A stretch of DNA of 64,000 nucleotides from Flavivirga amylovorans. GTDB lineage: Bacteria > Bacteroidota > Bacteroidia > Flavobacteriales > Flavobacteriaceae. Location: NCBI RefSeq assembly GCF_030540875.1, contig NZ_JAUOEM010000001.1:1209397-1273396 (forward strand), read 5' to 3'. Below are positions 1-8,464 of this stretch, piece by piece (position 1 is the stretch's first letter; every line of letters starts with the position of its first letter). The notes under the pieces were generated by a model, which was not told the origin of the DNA, made no database searches, and was given only the letters and a program-made list of their open reading frames with translations. Made by a program: the position numbers and the translations under genes.

Positions 1-2
1 GA

Positions 3-365
3 GGGACAAATGAAACAAAAGAAGAGAAGACCATACCTTGGATTCCTTTAAACCAAATCCCTCAATTGGATTTTATAGAAAAAAAGTCGGCTACCAAAAC
101 GCAGGTTATCTTTAAACACTCGACCCGTTGTGGTATTAGTAGTATGGTTATGAGGCAGTTTGTAGGTAGTTACAATTTAACCGAAAAAGACTTAGATCTG
201 TATTATTTGGACTTACTAAACTATCGTGATCTTTCTAATGAGGTTGGTTATAAGTTTCAAGTGATTCATGAATCGCCTCAACTACTGGTTATTAAAAATG
301 GGGTAGTGGTTGCTCATGCTTCTCATGGTGCTATTAATGAGATTGATTTAAGTAGATTTGTATAG
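3..365 (+). CDS. ytxJ: YtxJ-type monothiol bacilliredoxin, 5' end outside window
   Basis: The reading frame is open from the first bases of the window to the stop at 363-365, giving about 120 visible residues, so the true start lies upstream. A TTG at 66 is only an internal Leu codon. Seen: a PWIPL segment near the visible N-terminus, then VIFKHSTRCGISSM, which is the hallmark of the YtxJ family, with a single Cys in a thioredoxin-like setting, and a C-terminal SPQLLVIKNG strand with a cis-Pro-like position. Family knowledge: YtxJ proteins are thought to remove bacillithiol from S-bacillithiolated proteins in the cytoplasm. Bacillithiol occurs in many flavobacteria as well as Firmicutes. The next gene starts 27 bp downstream and may be cotranscribed. 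Family assignment is firm; the biochemical role is from family knowledge. Confidence 0.82.
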   Translation, partial: GTNETKEEKTIPWIPLNQIPQLDFIEKKSATKTQVIFKHSTRCGISSMVMRQFVGSYNLTEKDLDLYYLDLLNYRDLSNEVGYKFQVIHESPQLLVIKNGVVVAHASHGAINEIDLSRFV

Positions 366-392
366 ATATATTTTTTTATAATTTATGTTATA

Positions 393-1004
393 GTGCAAAA
401 AAACAATCAAAAAGAATTAGAGACTTATTGGTCTAAACGATATATTGATGAATCTACAGGATGGGATTTGGGACGCGTTTCCGATCCTATTCGTTGTTAT
501 ATAGATCAATTAAAAAATAAAGATATTAAGATCTTAGTGCCTGGCGCAGGGAATGCTTATGAGGCTGAATACCTGTATAAATCAGGTTTTAATAATACTT
601 ATATTATAGATATTTCTGAACTTCCGCTAAAGAATTTTAAGGATAGAGTTCCCGATTTTCCTGATAATCAAATTTTACATGGTGATTTTTTTAATCTTGA
701 TGATACTTTTGATTTAATTATTGAACAAACCTTTATGTGTTCCTTTCCACCTATAGATAATAATAGGGAAATGTATGCAAAGAAAATGCATGAGCTTTTA
801 AAGCCTAAAGGAAAATTGGTTGGTTTATGGTTTAATATGCCTCTTTCCGGTGACAATTTTACAAACCGACCTTTTGGAGGTACAAAACAAGAATATTCAA
901 GCTTATTTTCTAAGTATTTCGAAGCAAAAACATTTGAAGAAGCCTATAATTCGGTCTCTGATAGAGCTGGTCAAGAGCTTTTTGGGGTTTTTGAAAAGAA
1001 ATAA
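393..1004 (+). CDS. TPMT-like class I SAM-dependent methyltransferase
   Basis: This 203-residue protein starts at GTG 393; an ATG at 385 is out of frame and meets a stop at once. It shows the thiopurine-methyltransferase-like pattern: YWSKRY near residue 12, TGWDLG at 22-27, the SAM-binding loop ILVPGAGNAYEAEYL at 47-61, an acidic IIDIS after strand 2, and GDFF followed by DLIIEQTF. Length agrees with the family (about 190-220). Such proteins methylate thiol, halide or selenium compounds, or small organic acceptors; the substrate cannot be read from sequence. It follows ytxJ closely in the same direction, which fits, but does not prove, a link to thiol chemistry. An alternative is a generic small-molecule methyltransferase. 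Confidence 0.82.
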   Translation: MQKNNQKELETYWSKRYIDESTGWDLGRVSDPIRCYIDQLKNKDIKILVPGAGNAYEAEYLYKSGFNNTYIIDISELPLKNFKDRVPDFPDNQILHGDFFNLDDTFDLIIEQTFMCSFPPIDNNREMYAKKMHELLKPKGKLVGLWFNMPLSGDNFTNRPFGGTKQEYSSLFSKYFEAKTFEEAYNSVSDRAGQELFGVFEKK

Positions 1005-1326
1005 ATCGCTATTATATTAGAGCAGTAATCTTATTTGTATGACATGTTTTTTGTTTAAAACTTGTTAATATGTTGATAATTAGATTGTTGGTTTTAACGT
1101 AAGAAAATTCTAATTTCGTTTATCGATCTGATGTAAAATATTTAAATAATTTTATATCAGACAGACACGGGGAATTAAAATAAAGAACAAGTTAGTTTTC
1201 ATTCTTAAATAGTATTTATCATTATCTACATAGAATGTAACAGAATAATAACCCCTGAATTATAACTTATAGGCACAAAAAGTATTGGTGCTAAAAATTG
1301 ATTATTTATATAAGCTTTAAGAATAT
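1005..1326. other. Intergenic gap before the hydrolase-caspase unit
   Basis: The gap is AT-rich and holds no convincing ORF, hairpin terminator or RNA gene. It must contain the promoter of the three-gene unit that starts at 1327, but I could not find a clear TTG-N19-TAnnTTTG match. Confidence 0.5.
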
Positions 1327-2760
1327 ATGATGAACAAACTGAACTATATTAACATAGGAGATAATGGAACTTTTAAAGAGAGTGGACAAGTTAAATCCTT
1401 CCCAGAAGATGTAGATCTTATTTTTGAACACCTTCGAAATAATGAAATTAGAAATATAACTGTTCATGTCCATGGCGGACTAGTGAATGAAAAGAGTGGT
1501 ATGGCTGTAGCTAAAATGATGACGCCAGTGTACAGCGAAGTAGGAAGTCATCCAATTACTTTTGTTTGGGAGAGCGGTTTATTTGAAACGATTGAAGATC
1601 GTATCATGACCATCCACAAAACAAAAATTTTTAAATGGATTCTAAAAAAAGCAGCTAAGGTTGTTGCTAAAAAATATGGTTTGTCTATTGACGGAAAGGG
1701 AGGCAATGATATTAAGGACATAGATATAGAAAAAGAGCTTGAAAAAGAGGAGCCTTTTGCCTTTTTGGATGCCATGGATGAAGGTACTCGTGGCGGTTTA
1801 TTCTATAATTCGATAGAAGAATTAGAGATGGACAAATTGTCTTTTGAAAATGAAATTAGAAAGGAAGCTCAAAACGATCCAGAATTTGAAGAACTTATAG
1901 CATCAGATACCGATGGCATTTTACTATTTTCAGAAGATATTAAAAACGATATTAATGATGAAGCCTCTAGAGGATGGGGGACACTTTTAGTGACGTTAGG
2001 TAAAGTTACTTGGCGAATTGTTAAGCGTTTTGTTCAAAAAAGAGATCACGGTGGAATGGCCACCATCTTTGAGGAACTCTTGCGCGAACTTTATATTGAT
2101 GATCTTGGGGCTTGGGTTTGGGATGGAATGAAACTTAAGGCTAAAGAAATGTGGAATTCTAACACGGGTTTAAGTGGTGATAATCTCCACGCTGGACGCT
2201 ACTTTTTTGGCCAGTTAGAAGACTATATTAATGAGAACCCTAGCACGAAAGTCAATCTAGTTGGACATAGTGCAGGAGCAATTGTTATTTGTCATTTTCT
2301 AAACCTTGTAGTTTCAGAAAACCGTAATTGTTCGTTCGAAACCATTTCATTTTTAGCGCCTGCCTGTAAAGTGGAATTATTCAACAGTCATATTGTAGAT
2401 AATTCATCAAAGTTTAAAAGATTTCGAATGTTTACTATGAGTGATCATTACGAAACTAGAGATCACCTTTTAGGTAAAATATACCCTCGCTCACTTCTTT
2501 ATTTAATTTCTGGATTCTTAGAAAATGGATACGATGAATACATCCTAGGGCTAGAAAGACACATTGAAGCTGTAAAGCCTTATAATAAGCCAGAACTCCA
2601 AAAAGCGAATGAGTTCATTTACTCCCCATCAGAAGAGCGAATAGTATTTTCTGTAACTAATACTACAGCTCCAAATGGAAAAAGAAGTGAATCTAAAAAA
2701 CATGGAGATTTTGATAATGATCCAGCCACCCAGCAAAGTCTGCAAACCATAATTCGATAA
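1327..2760 (+). CDS. Alpha/beta hydrolase (lipase/esterase-like), first gene of caspase unit
   Basis: A 477-residue cytoplasmic-looking protein with no signal peptide or membrane segment. The start is at tandem ATGs 1327/1330. Seen: an early beta-strand plus HVHGGLV near residues 47-53 (an oxyanion-hole HGG pattern), a long charged middle (about 110-270), then LVGHSAGA with the likely nucleophile Ser315 in GxSxG, and a C-terminal KHGDFDND whose His459 could be the catalytic histidine. This order fits an alpha/beta hydrolase with a large insert between the first strand and the nucleophile elbow. The substrate is unknown: lipid, ester or peptide. The stop is only 2 bp before the caspase gene, so the two are almost certainly cotranscribed. 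I do not recognise it as a named family. Confidence 0.72.
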   Translation: MMNKLNYINIGDNGTFKESGQVKSFPEDVDLIFEHLRNNEIRNITVHVHGGLVNEKSGMAVAKMMTPVYSEVGSHPITFVWESGLFETIEDRIMTIHKTKIFKWILKKAAKVVAKKYGLSIDGKGGNDIKDIDIEKELEKEEPFAFLDAMDEGTRGGLFYNSIEELEMDKLSFENEIRKEAQNDPEFEELIASDTDGILLFSEDIKNDINDEASRGWGTLLVTLGKVTWRIVKRFVQKRDHGGMATIFEELLRELYIDDLGAWVWDGMKLKAKEMWNSNTGLSGDNLHAGRYFFGQLEDYINENPSTKVNLVGHSAGAIVICHFLNLVVSENRNCSFETISFLAPACKVELFNSHIVDNSSKFKRFRMFTMSDHYETRDHLLGKIYPRSLLYLISGFLENGYDEYILGLERHIEAVKPYNKPELQKANEFIYSPSEERIVFSVTNTTAPNGKRSESKKHGDFDNDPATQQSLQTIIR

Positions 2761-2762
2761 TA

Positions 2763-3788
2763 ATGGCAATCCAACAAAATGACTATGCACTTTTAATCGG
2801 TATCTGGGATTATCCTGAATTTAGATCATTAAAAGGGCCCAAAAAAGATATTGAACTTTTTAGTAAGTGGTTATTGAATACAGAAAAAGGTGGAGGTGTC
2901 TCCGAAGAAAATATTAACATTATTACTTCTACGGCAAACCCTGTATCACCTATCCACTCCCAAGTAGATCAAGCTCTTACTGACTTGTATGAAAAAGTAA
3001 GCCAAGCAGATCAACCTGGTAGGCGCTTATATTTCTACTTTAGTGGTCATGGTTTTGGTATTGAAGAAATGAGTATTGCTCTGGCTTTAGCTAACTGGAA
3101 ATTGTTTGGCATGAGAAACTCAGCCTTAAAATCGGATGCTTATTTAAATGAATTTGTGAATTGGGGTAAGTTTAAAGAAGTTATTTTCTTTCTCGATTGC
3201 TGTCGTTCACCAATAGAAATCACTGGCCTTCATCCTATTGTAGGTTATGGAAGAAGCGAAGACGCTTCTGATGTTGGCAAATTTATAGCCCATTCTACCA
3301 GGCACTTGAACGCTGCTTATGAAGCCAGCTTTTCAGATGATAATTTAGAAGACGAGGCATTAAAAGAAGAATACAACGGCATTTTTACAAAAGTGCTATT
3401 AGATGCATTATGGGGTGATGCGTCTAGTGGGACAGGAGTTACAGCTTCTGAATTAAAAAATTATCTCGATAGGTATGTAAAACTTGAAGCCAACCGAAAG
3501 CAAAAACCTCAAAGAGCCGACATTTACAATGCTTTAAACGATGACTCAGTATTCGGAGTAAGTAAGAATTTAGTGAATATCAAAATTAATTTCAAACCTG
3601 AACGCACAGGCTTAATTCAATTGCTCTCTCCAAATCTAGACATTATTAAAGAGGAAGACATATCATCTAATGTATGGAATCATATGGAGTTAACAAAAGG
3701 ACGTTACACTCTTGTTGAAGTCACTACCCAGAAAGAAGAAACCTACAAGGTACTTCCTTCGGACTCTACTCAAACTATTCTTTTCTAA
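2763..3788 (+). CDS. Caspase-fold cysteine protease (peptidase C14 family)
   Basis: A 341-residue protein that opens with YALLIGIWDYPEFRSLKGPKKDI, a typical first strand of bacterial caspase-like proteins (split here as YALLIGIWDY then SLKGPKKDI). The catalytic dyad is visible: His96 in YFYFSGHGFG and Cys147 in FFLDCCRSP. The p20-like core ends near residue 250. Residues about 270-341 form a separate beta-rich tail (INFKPE...LTKGRYTLVEV...). No signal peptide, so it acts in the cytoplasm. Family knowledge: bacterial caspase-like proteases often sit with a sensor or effector and are used in cell-death or defence circuits. It lies 2 bp after the hydrolase and 2 bp before an unrecognised gene, a layout that suggests one complex or pathway. 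The target is not known. Confidence 0.85.
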   Translation: MAIQQNDYALLIGIWDYPEFRSLKGPKKDIELFSKWLLNTEKGGGVSEENINIITSTANPVSPIHSQVDQALTDLYEKVSQADQPGRRLYFYFSGHGFGIEEMSIALALANWKLFGMRNSALKSDAYLNEFVNWGKFKEVIFFLDCCRSPIEITGLHPIVGYGRSEDASDVGKFIAHSTRHLNAAYEASFSDDNLEDEALKEEYNGIFTKVLLDALWGDASSGTGVTASELKNYLDRYVKLEANRKQKPQRADIYNALNDDSVFGVSKNLVNIKINFKPERTGLIQLLSPNLDIIKEEDISSNVWNHMELTKGRYTLVEVTTQKEETYKVLPSDSTQTILF

Positions 3789-3790
3789 TT

Positions 3791-5356
3791 ATGAAATTCA
3801 ACTTAAACATACATTGTTTCAATAATGAGATTTCTTATTCCTTGTATGATGGATATGATGAACCTCAATTAGAAGGCATACATACCGACAGAACAATTGA
3901 GCTTGATAAGGGGGTTTATTTTCTTGAAGCTGAACTAAATGGTATCGTTAAGCAAGTTAAAATTCGTTTAGATGGAGATAAATCGATCAACGTTCCTTCT
4001 CCAATTTATTCATCGATGCCTCTTTATGATGCCGTAACTACAAGTGAAAGTAAACTTTTTGATGGCTTGAAATATAGTAGTCAACTTACTGATCCAGCAT
4101 CAGGTAACAAACATTTTCAGGAAACAGGTTTTTTTATATTCCTTAGAAGTAGCGATTTAGATCGGCAAACTATAAGACCTGAAAAATTTAGAATATTCAT
4201 TCTGGACAAATCTCAACAAGTTATTCGTGAAATAAATACCTCGAATTCAAAACTGGATGAAAGGGGGTATTGGATGGCTTATTCTGGCGAGTTTAGTCCT
4301 GGTCAATACTTCGTTGAAGTAGAGCTTAGAAATAAGGCCTGGTGTTTTCCTGTCTATATTTATCCCCAGATAAAAGCAAACCTCTTTTTAACTGTAAAAA
4401 ACGTTCCACTATATCGTTCACTAAAAATATTTTACAATGAAGGTTATAACGCTTTTCAACCTGAAAACAAACATACTATTTCTACCGATATTGCTTTAGA
4501 TCGTCTTGCTAATTTTCAGTTCGATAATTTACCAAAAGACACCATGAATGAATTGCTCAATGAAAAATTTGAGCAGCCTATGTTTGGTTTTTTATCCCTC
4601 TATTTTCTTTTATTAAGAAAGAAGCGTCCAGAAAAACGTTTAATCGAAACGGTCATCAACAATATGCAATACAATATCCTTAGGACAGAAGAATCACCTG
4701 AATTAGATATACTAAAACGTATGGCAAATGCTAAATTAGGTACCAATTTCCAGATCAACAAGCACCAAAATGTACTTGTTCCCATGTTTAGTTTTGGACT
4801 GGATACTATTATTAGTGATTGGAATAATGACAAAACATTATTTGATGAGGAAAGTCCTATAAATGATGCGACAGACAATCTCTTGCGAGGAACTCCTTTT
4901 TCAATTTGGAGTGTAGACCGATTGAAAAGGGTAAGCTTTATTAAAATGTTTGTTAACAAAGTACGAGAATTTCCCTTAATAAAAGATCTCGACACCAGTA
5001 GACCAAATCACATTCGATTAAAAGGGAATAATGAATTCATTAATACTTTATTAGGGAATGTAAACATAAACGAGGATAAGTTGAACTCACTAATGGAATA
5101 TTTATACTTCGGGGGTAAAAATGATAAGTTAACAATTGATTTAATTATCAAAGAACTCCGAATTTCACCTTACCGATTAAAAAAAGTAATGAACGTAGTT
5201 AATAATATTATCGAGACTCAACCTAATCTCCTCACTCTCGTCATTAAGCGTTTTAATAACGAATTAGGACTGACAGACGGACTGAATGAAGAAGATAAGG
5301 AGCTTAAAAGAGTTGAAGACAATATTAAAAAGTTTATTTCTGCGAATTCGAATTAA
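3791..5356 (+). CDS. Large unrecognised protein, third gene of hydrolase-caspase unit
   Basis: A 521-residue soluble protein that I cannot assign. It starts with a beta-rich part: IELDKGVYFLEAELNG (about residues 35-50) followed by VKIRLDGDKSINV, and a second similar element, FSPGQYFVEVELRNKAW (about 174-190). These resemble LTKGRYTLVEV in the tail of the upstream caspase, so a small beta-domain may be shared. From about 230 onward it is mostly helical, with a Lys/Arg-rich LLLRKKRPEKR and several HEAT- or winged-helix-like helices (RISPYRLKKVMNVV). No signal peptide or membrane segment. The position, 2 bp after the caspase stop, implies a role as regulator, sensor, scaffold or caspase substrate; that is inference only. 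Confidence 0.6.
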   Translation: MKFNLNIHCFNNEISYSLYDGYDEPQLEGIHTDRTIELDKGVYFLEAELNGIVKQVKIRLDGDKSINVPSPIYSSMPLYDAVTTSESKLFDGLKYSSQLTDPASGNKHFQETGFFIFLRSSDLDRQTIRPEKFRIFILDKSQQVIREINTSNSKLDERGYWMAYSGEFSPGQYFVEVELRNKAWCFPVYIYPQIKANLFLTVKNVPLYRSLKIFYNEGYNAFQPENKHTISTDIALDRLANFQFDNLPKDTMNELLNEKFEQPMFGFLSLYFLLLRKKRPEKRLIETVINNMQYNILRTEESPELDILKRMANAKLGTNFQINKHQNVLVPMFSFGLDTIISDWNNDKTLFDEESPINDATDNLLRGTPFSIWSVDRLKRVSFIKMFVNKVREFPLIKDLDTSRPNHIRLKGNNEFINTLLGNVNINEDKLNSLMEYLYFGGKNDKLTIDLIIKELRISPYRLKKVMNVVNNIIETQPNLLTLVIKRFNNELGLTDGLNEEDKELKRVEDNIKKFISANSN

Positions 5357-5436
5357 AATAGCATTTACATGACGTTTTTTAAAACACAACCATTTATATA
5401 CGGAACGATAAATTGTAAAACTTCCAAAAAAACATA

Positions 5437-5573
5437 AAAGAGGCTGTCTAAAAAGTCTATAAGTTGTCATTTTGAGCGCAGCCGAAAAATCTCAACACGC
5501 TGGTATTCAAAATGTTTAATTTAAAGAGATTCTTCATTTCATTCTGAATGACACTTTTTTAGACAGCCTCTTT
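5437..5573. repeat. MITE-like inverted repeat, AGGCTGTCTAAAA family, copy 1
   Basis: About 137 bp whose ends are inverted copies: AAAGAGGCTGTCTAAAAAGT at the left and ACTTTTTTAGACAGCCTCTTT at the right with a one-base bulge (split as ACTTTTTTAGA and CAGCCTCTTT). Inside is a second inverted pair starting GTCATTTTGA and ending TCTGAATGAC. It sits between convergent genes and may also end transcription from both sides. A close relative lies at 59583-59738 and a minimal version at 23956-23990. Confidence 0.8.
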
Positions 5574-5574
5574 G

Positions 5575-6756
5575 TTAAACTTTAACTCTATAAGAGCTAA
5601 TAATATCTTTGAGTTTTAGCTTGAGATCTTCTCCTGTATCATAAACCATTTGTTCATTACTAGGGAAGGGGACTCTTCTGTTATTTAATATTTTTCGATC
5701 TTCAGATTCTAAAGCTCTTTTATCGCCTCGTACTCTGGCAAAAAGATTTTCAAAAATAAATTCGCTATCAATAGTAAATGTGTCCAGTAATTGCTTTGTT
5801 TTTATATCTAAATACACAACATCTGCAATAACTTGTGTGGATTTTATTTGAGTAAATTCGTTAAAACGTGCTTTTACTCTAATTATTTTGTCAATTTTTA
5901 TATCGTTGCCTAAACTATCTTTAACAACATTGCCTTTACTGTCTAATTCATATTCCCAACCATCAACGACTTCCCTTTCTCTTATAAATTCACGTTCTTT
6001 AATATGTTCTGGTGAAATATTAATTTGTTTTAACTGTAGTTGCATTGCATAGTCATACGCAACTTTCTTATCAGGTTGTGCGTGATATACCGTCCAGAAT
6101 TGATTTAATCCATAGGTATCAAAGTTTAGTAAATCGTCTTCTAAACGTTGCGGAATAATTTGATTGGTACGATTTTGAATTGTAACACTTACATAGGCAG
6201 TACCTCGTTGATGAGCTTCTATCATTAAGTCTCTAGTCATTTCATAATTAGGATTGATAGATTCAACATAATTTAAAACGTTGTAGGCTTCTCTAATTCG
6301 TGCTTTATCGTCTAATTCTAATAAATCCAAGCCTTTTTCATACAAGTAATCCGAAACAGTCTCACGAGACTGTACAATATCATTACTGTAATCGTTGAAT
6401 TTAAAAGAAACATTTCTACCGTTTACATTTAGCGGTAAAATAGGTTTGATGGCTTCCTGACGCGCATTTAAGTCCATGTAGATTTCGTAAATCTCTCTAT
6501 AAAGTTCAGGATTCTTATCTTTTTTTAAATGCTCTATACTATTTAAATCGCGTTCCGTTGCTTTGTTATATGCGTCTTGCAGCATTAAAACATAATCGAA
6601 TTTGCGTTTTTTGTTTTTATTAGTCCTTAACTTATTTAAAGCTGTTGTTATTGCTTGATCGTAGTTGCCTGAATTAACGGCAGCTTCTACTTGTTTTTTT
6701 CCACCACAAGCCATAAGCATAAAAAGACTTATTGTAAAAAGTAGTAGTTTTTTCAT
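5575..6756 (-). CDS. Exported lipoprotein with TPR-like helices, function unknown
   Basis: A 393-residue protein with a lipoprotein signal peptide: MKKLLLFTISLFMLMACGG, lipobox LMAC with Cys17. The next 60 residues (VNSGNYDQAITTALNKL...) look like a tetratricopeptide pair. A longer region follows with predicted mixed alpha/beta content and the sentence-like segments DSKGNVVKD and SLGNDIKIDK. No enzyme motif is visible. Proteins of this kind are common in flavobacteria, where they are anchored in the outer membrane or face the periplasm. It appears to be a single gene ending in the inverted repeat at 5437-5573. Function is not assigned. Confidence 0.75.
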   Translation of the reverse strand: MKKLLLFTISLFMLMACGGKKQVEAAVNSGNYDQAITTALNKLRTNKNKKRKFDYVLMLQDAYNKATERDLNSIEHLKKDKNPELYREIYEIYMDLNARQEAIKPILPLNVNGRNVSFKFNDYSNDIVQSRETVSDYLYEKGLDLLELDDKARIREAYNVLNYVESINPNYEMTRDLMIEAHQRGTAYVSVTIQNRTNQIIPQRLEDDLLNFDTYGLNQFWTVYHAQPDKKVAYDYAMQLQLKQINISPEHIKEREFIREREVVDGWEYELDSKGNVVKDSLGNDIKIDKIIRVKARFNEFTQIKSTQVIADVVYLDIKTKQLLDTFTIDSEFIFENLFARVRGDKRALESEDRKILNNRRVPFPSNEQMVYDTGEDLKLKLKDIISSYRVKV

Positions 6757-6968
6757 AGATTTAATATTATAGGTTACTTAGGGCACTAATCCAATAGTTG
6801 TGCCAAAATACTAAAAAATCAGACAAAACACCAATAAATAGGTTTAAATGAATTTTAATTATGTATTTTGTAAGTTTTTACTCTGAAATGTAAAAAAATG
6901 ATTTTTTAATAAGCTTACAGTGAATAAGCTATTAAAAGAAAAGCAGCATATAATAAGTTAAGCGTTAA

Positions 6969-8261
6969 TTACTTTACTTTTTTAGGATTAAAAACTGGAA
7001 GTAATTTTGTTGATACTTCACCAAAGCCGATTCTAGTCCCGTCTTTTTCGCAATACCCTCTCATAATTACTGTATCATGGTCATTTATAAACTTACGCTC
7101 CGTGCCATCTTTCATTTTAAGTGGTTTTTCACCTTTCCACGAAAGTTCTAGCATAGAACCATAAGAATCTGGTGTAGGCCCAGAAATAGTACCACTTCCC
7201 ATCATATCACCAGAATTTATAGGACACCCATTAACAGTATGATGTGTTAATTGTTGTGCCATGTTCCAATACATATGTTTAAAGTTTGATTTACTAACAA
7301 CAGTTTCTTTGGCCCCTTTTGGTTGTATGGCGACTTCTAAATTAATATCGAAGCTCTTTTTTCCTTTATATTTAAGATAGTCTAGTTGTGGTTTTATAGG
7401 CTTAGGCCCTTGTACTCTGTAAGGTTCTAAGGCATCCAGCGTTACAATCCATGGTGAGATTGAAGATGCAAAATTTTTAGCTAAAAAAGGCCCTAGTGGC
7501 ACATATTCCCATTTTTGAATGTCTCTAGCACTCCAATCGTTAAAAACAACAAGGCCAAAAATATATTCTTCAGCTTCTTCAATAGGAATAGGTTCACCTA
7601 AATCATTGGCATCAGTAGTAATAAAAGCCATCTCTAATTCAAAATCGACTAATTTGCTTGGTCCGAAAATAGGCTCTTTAGCATCTCCAGGCAAGGTTTG
7701 TCCTTGAGGTCTGTGAACTGGAATTCCAGAAGGGATAATAGAAGAACTTCTACCATGATATCCAACAGGGATGTGTAGCCAGTTTGGTAATAAGGCATTG
7801 TCTGGATCCCTAAACATGGTACCTACATTAGTAGCATGTTCTTTACTTGAATAGAAATCTGTATAATCCCCAATTTGTACAGGTAATTGCATTTCAATTT
7901 CATCTAAACGAAATAATACAATTTCTTTATGTTTTTTATTGTTTTTAAGTGATGTGTTTTCAGAATCAAAAATATTAGCAATTCTATTGCGTACTAAACG
8001 CCATGTTTTTCTACCATCTGCAATAAAATCATTTAAAGTATCTTGAAGAAAAATATCCTCTGTTAAAGGGATGTCTTTAAAATATCCTAATTGATGCAAG
8101 GCACCAAGGTCTATGGCTGTATCACCAATACGAGTTCCTATAGTAATGATATCGTCTCGAGTTAAGAAAACGCCAAAAGGAATATTCTGAATTGGAAAAT
8201 CTGAATTTTTATCTACGTGTAACCACGACTTTCTATCTGGATTGTTAGCTGATAATGGCAT
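6969..8261 (-). CDS. fahA: Fumarylacetoacetase
   Basis: A 430-residue protein, the normal size for eukaryote-like fumarylacetoacetase. It hydrolyses 4-fumarylacetoacetate to fumarate and acetoacetate, the last step of tyrosine breakdown, in the cytoplasm. Seen: the N-terminal SH3-like domain (SWLHVDKNSDFPIQNIPFG), then GDYTDFYSSKEHATNVG with the metal-binding Asp and the catalytic His, VDFELEMAFI and FNDWSARDIQKWEYVPLG with further metal ligands, and MMGSGTISGPTPDSYGSML. All key residues appear intact. It is monocistronic and divergent from glyA, with a 203-bp shared upstream region. No other tyrosine pathway genes lie in the window. Confidence 0.95.
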   Translation of the reverse strand: MPLSANNPDRKSWLHVDKNSDFPIQNIPFGVFLTRDDIITIGTRIGDTAIDLGALHQLGYFKDIPLTEDIFLQDTLNDFIADGRKTWRLVRNRIANIFDSENTSLKNNKKHKEIVLFRLDEIEMQLPVQIGDYTDFYSSKEHATNVGTMFRDPDNALLPNWLHIPVGYHGRSSSIIPSGIPVHRPQGQTLPGDAKEPIFGPSKLVDFELEMAFITTDANDLGEPIPIEEAEEYIFGLVVFNDWSARDIQKWEYVPLGPFLAKNFASSISPWIVTLDALEPYRVQGPKPIKPQLDYLKYKGKKSFDINLEVAIQPKGAKETVVSKSNFKHMYWNMAQQLTHHTVNGCPINSGDMMGSGTISGPTPDSYGSMLELSWKGEKPLKMKDGTERKFINDHDTVIMRGYCEKDGTRIGFGEVSTKLLPVFNPKKVK

Positions 8262-8403
8262 AACTTGAAATGTATTTATTGTTTATTAAATTCTTATCAA
8301 ACCTACACATTTTTTTTATTTTAAATGAAAAAATGTATGAAAATATAGATTTAATATAACCGTTAATAAAATGGTTAAAAACTTCGCAGTAAATAAATCT
8401 TTT

Positions 8404-8437
8404 TTGATGTTATTAACTATTCTATTTCCTATTTTTG
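8404..8437 (+). promoter_or_regulatory. Bacteroidota-type promoter of glyA
   Basis: TTG at 8404-8406 and TATTTTTG at 8430-8437 fit the TTG-N17-23-TAnnTTTG consensus with a 23-bp spacer. The glyA start codon is 28 bp downstream of the -7 element. Confidence 0.55.
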
Positions 8438-8464
8438 CCGAATATTTAACGATAATTTAATTTT

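Noticed and set aside
66..365. TTG 66 as start of ytxJ
   Set aside because: The frame continues upstream with family-typical residues (PWIPL) to the window edge, so the real start is outside.
1327..5356. Known caspase systems (type III CRISPR-linked or gasdermin-linked)
   Set aside because: No Cas, gasdermin-like or NLR-like gene is next to the trio, and the hydrolase has no pore-forming pattern.
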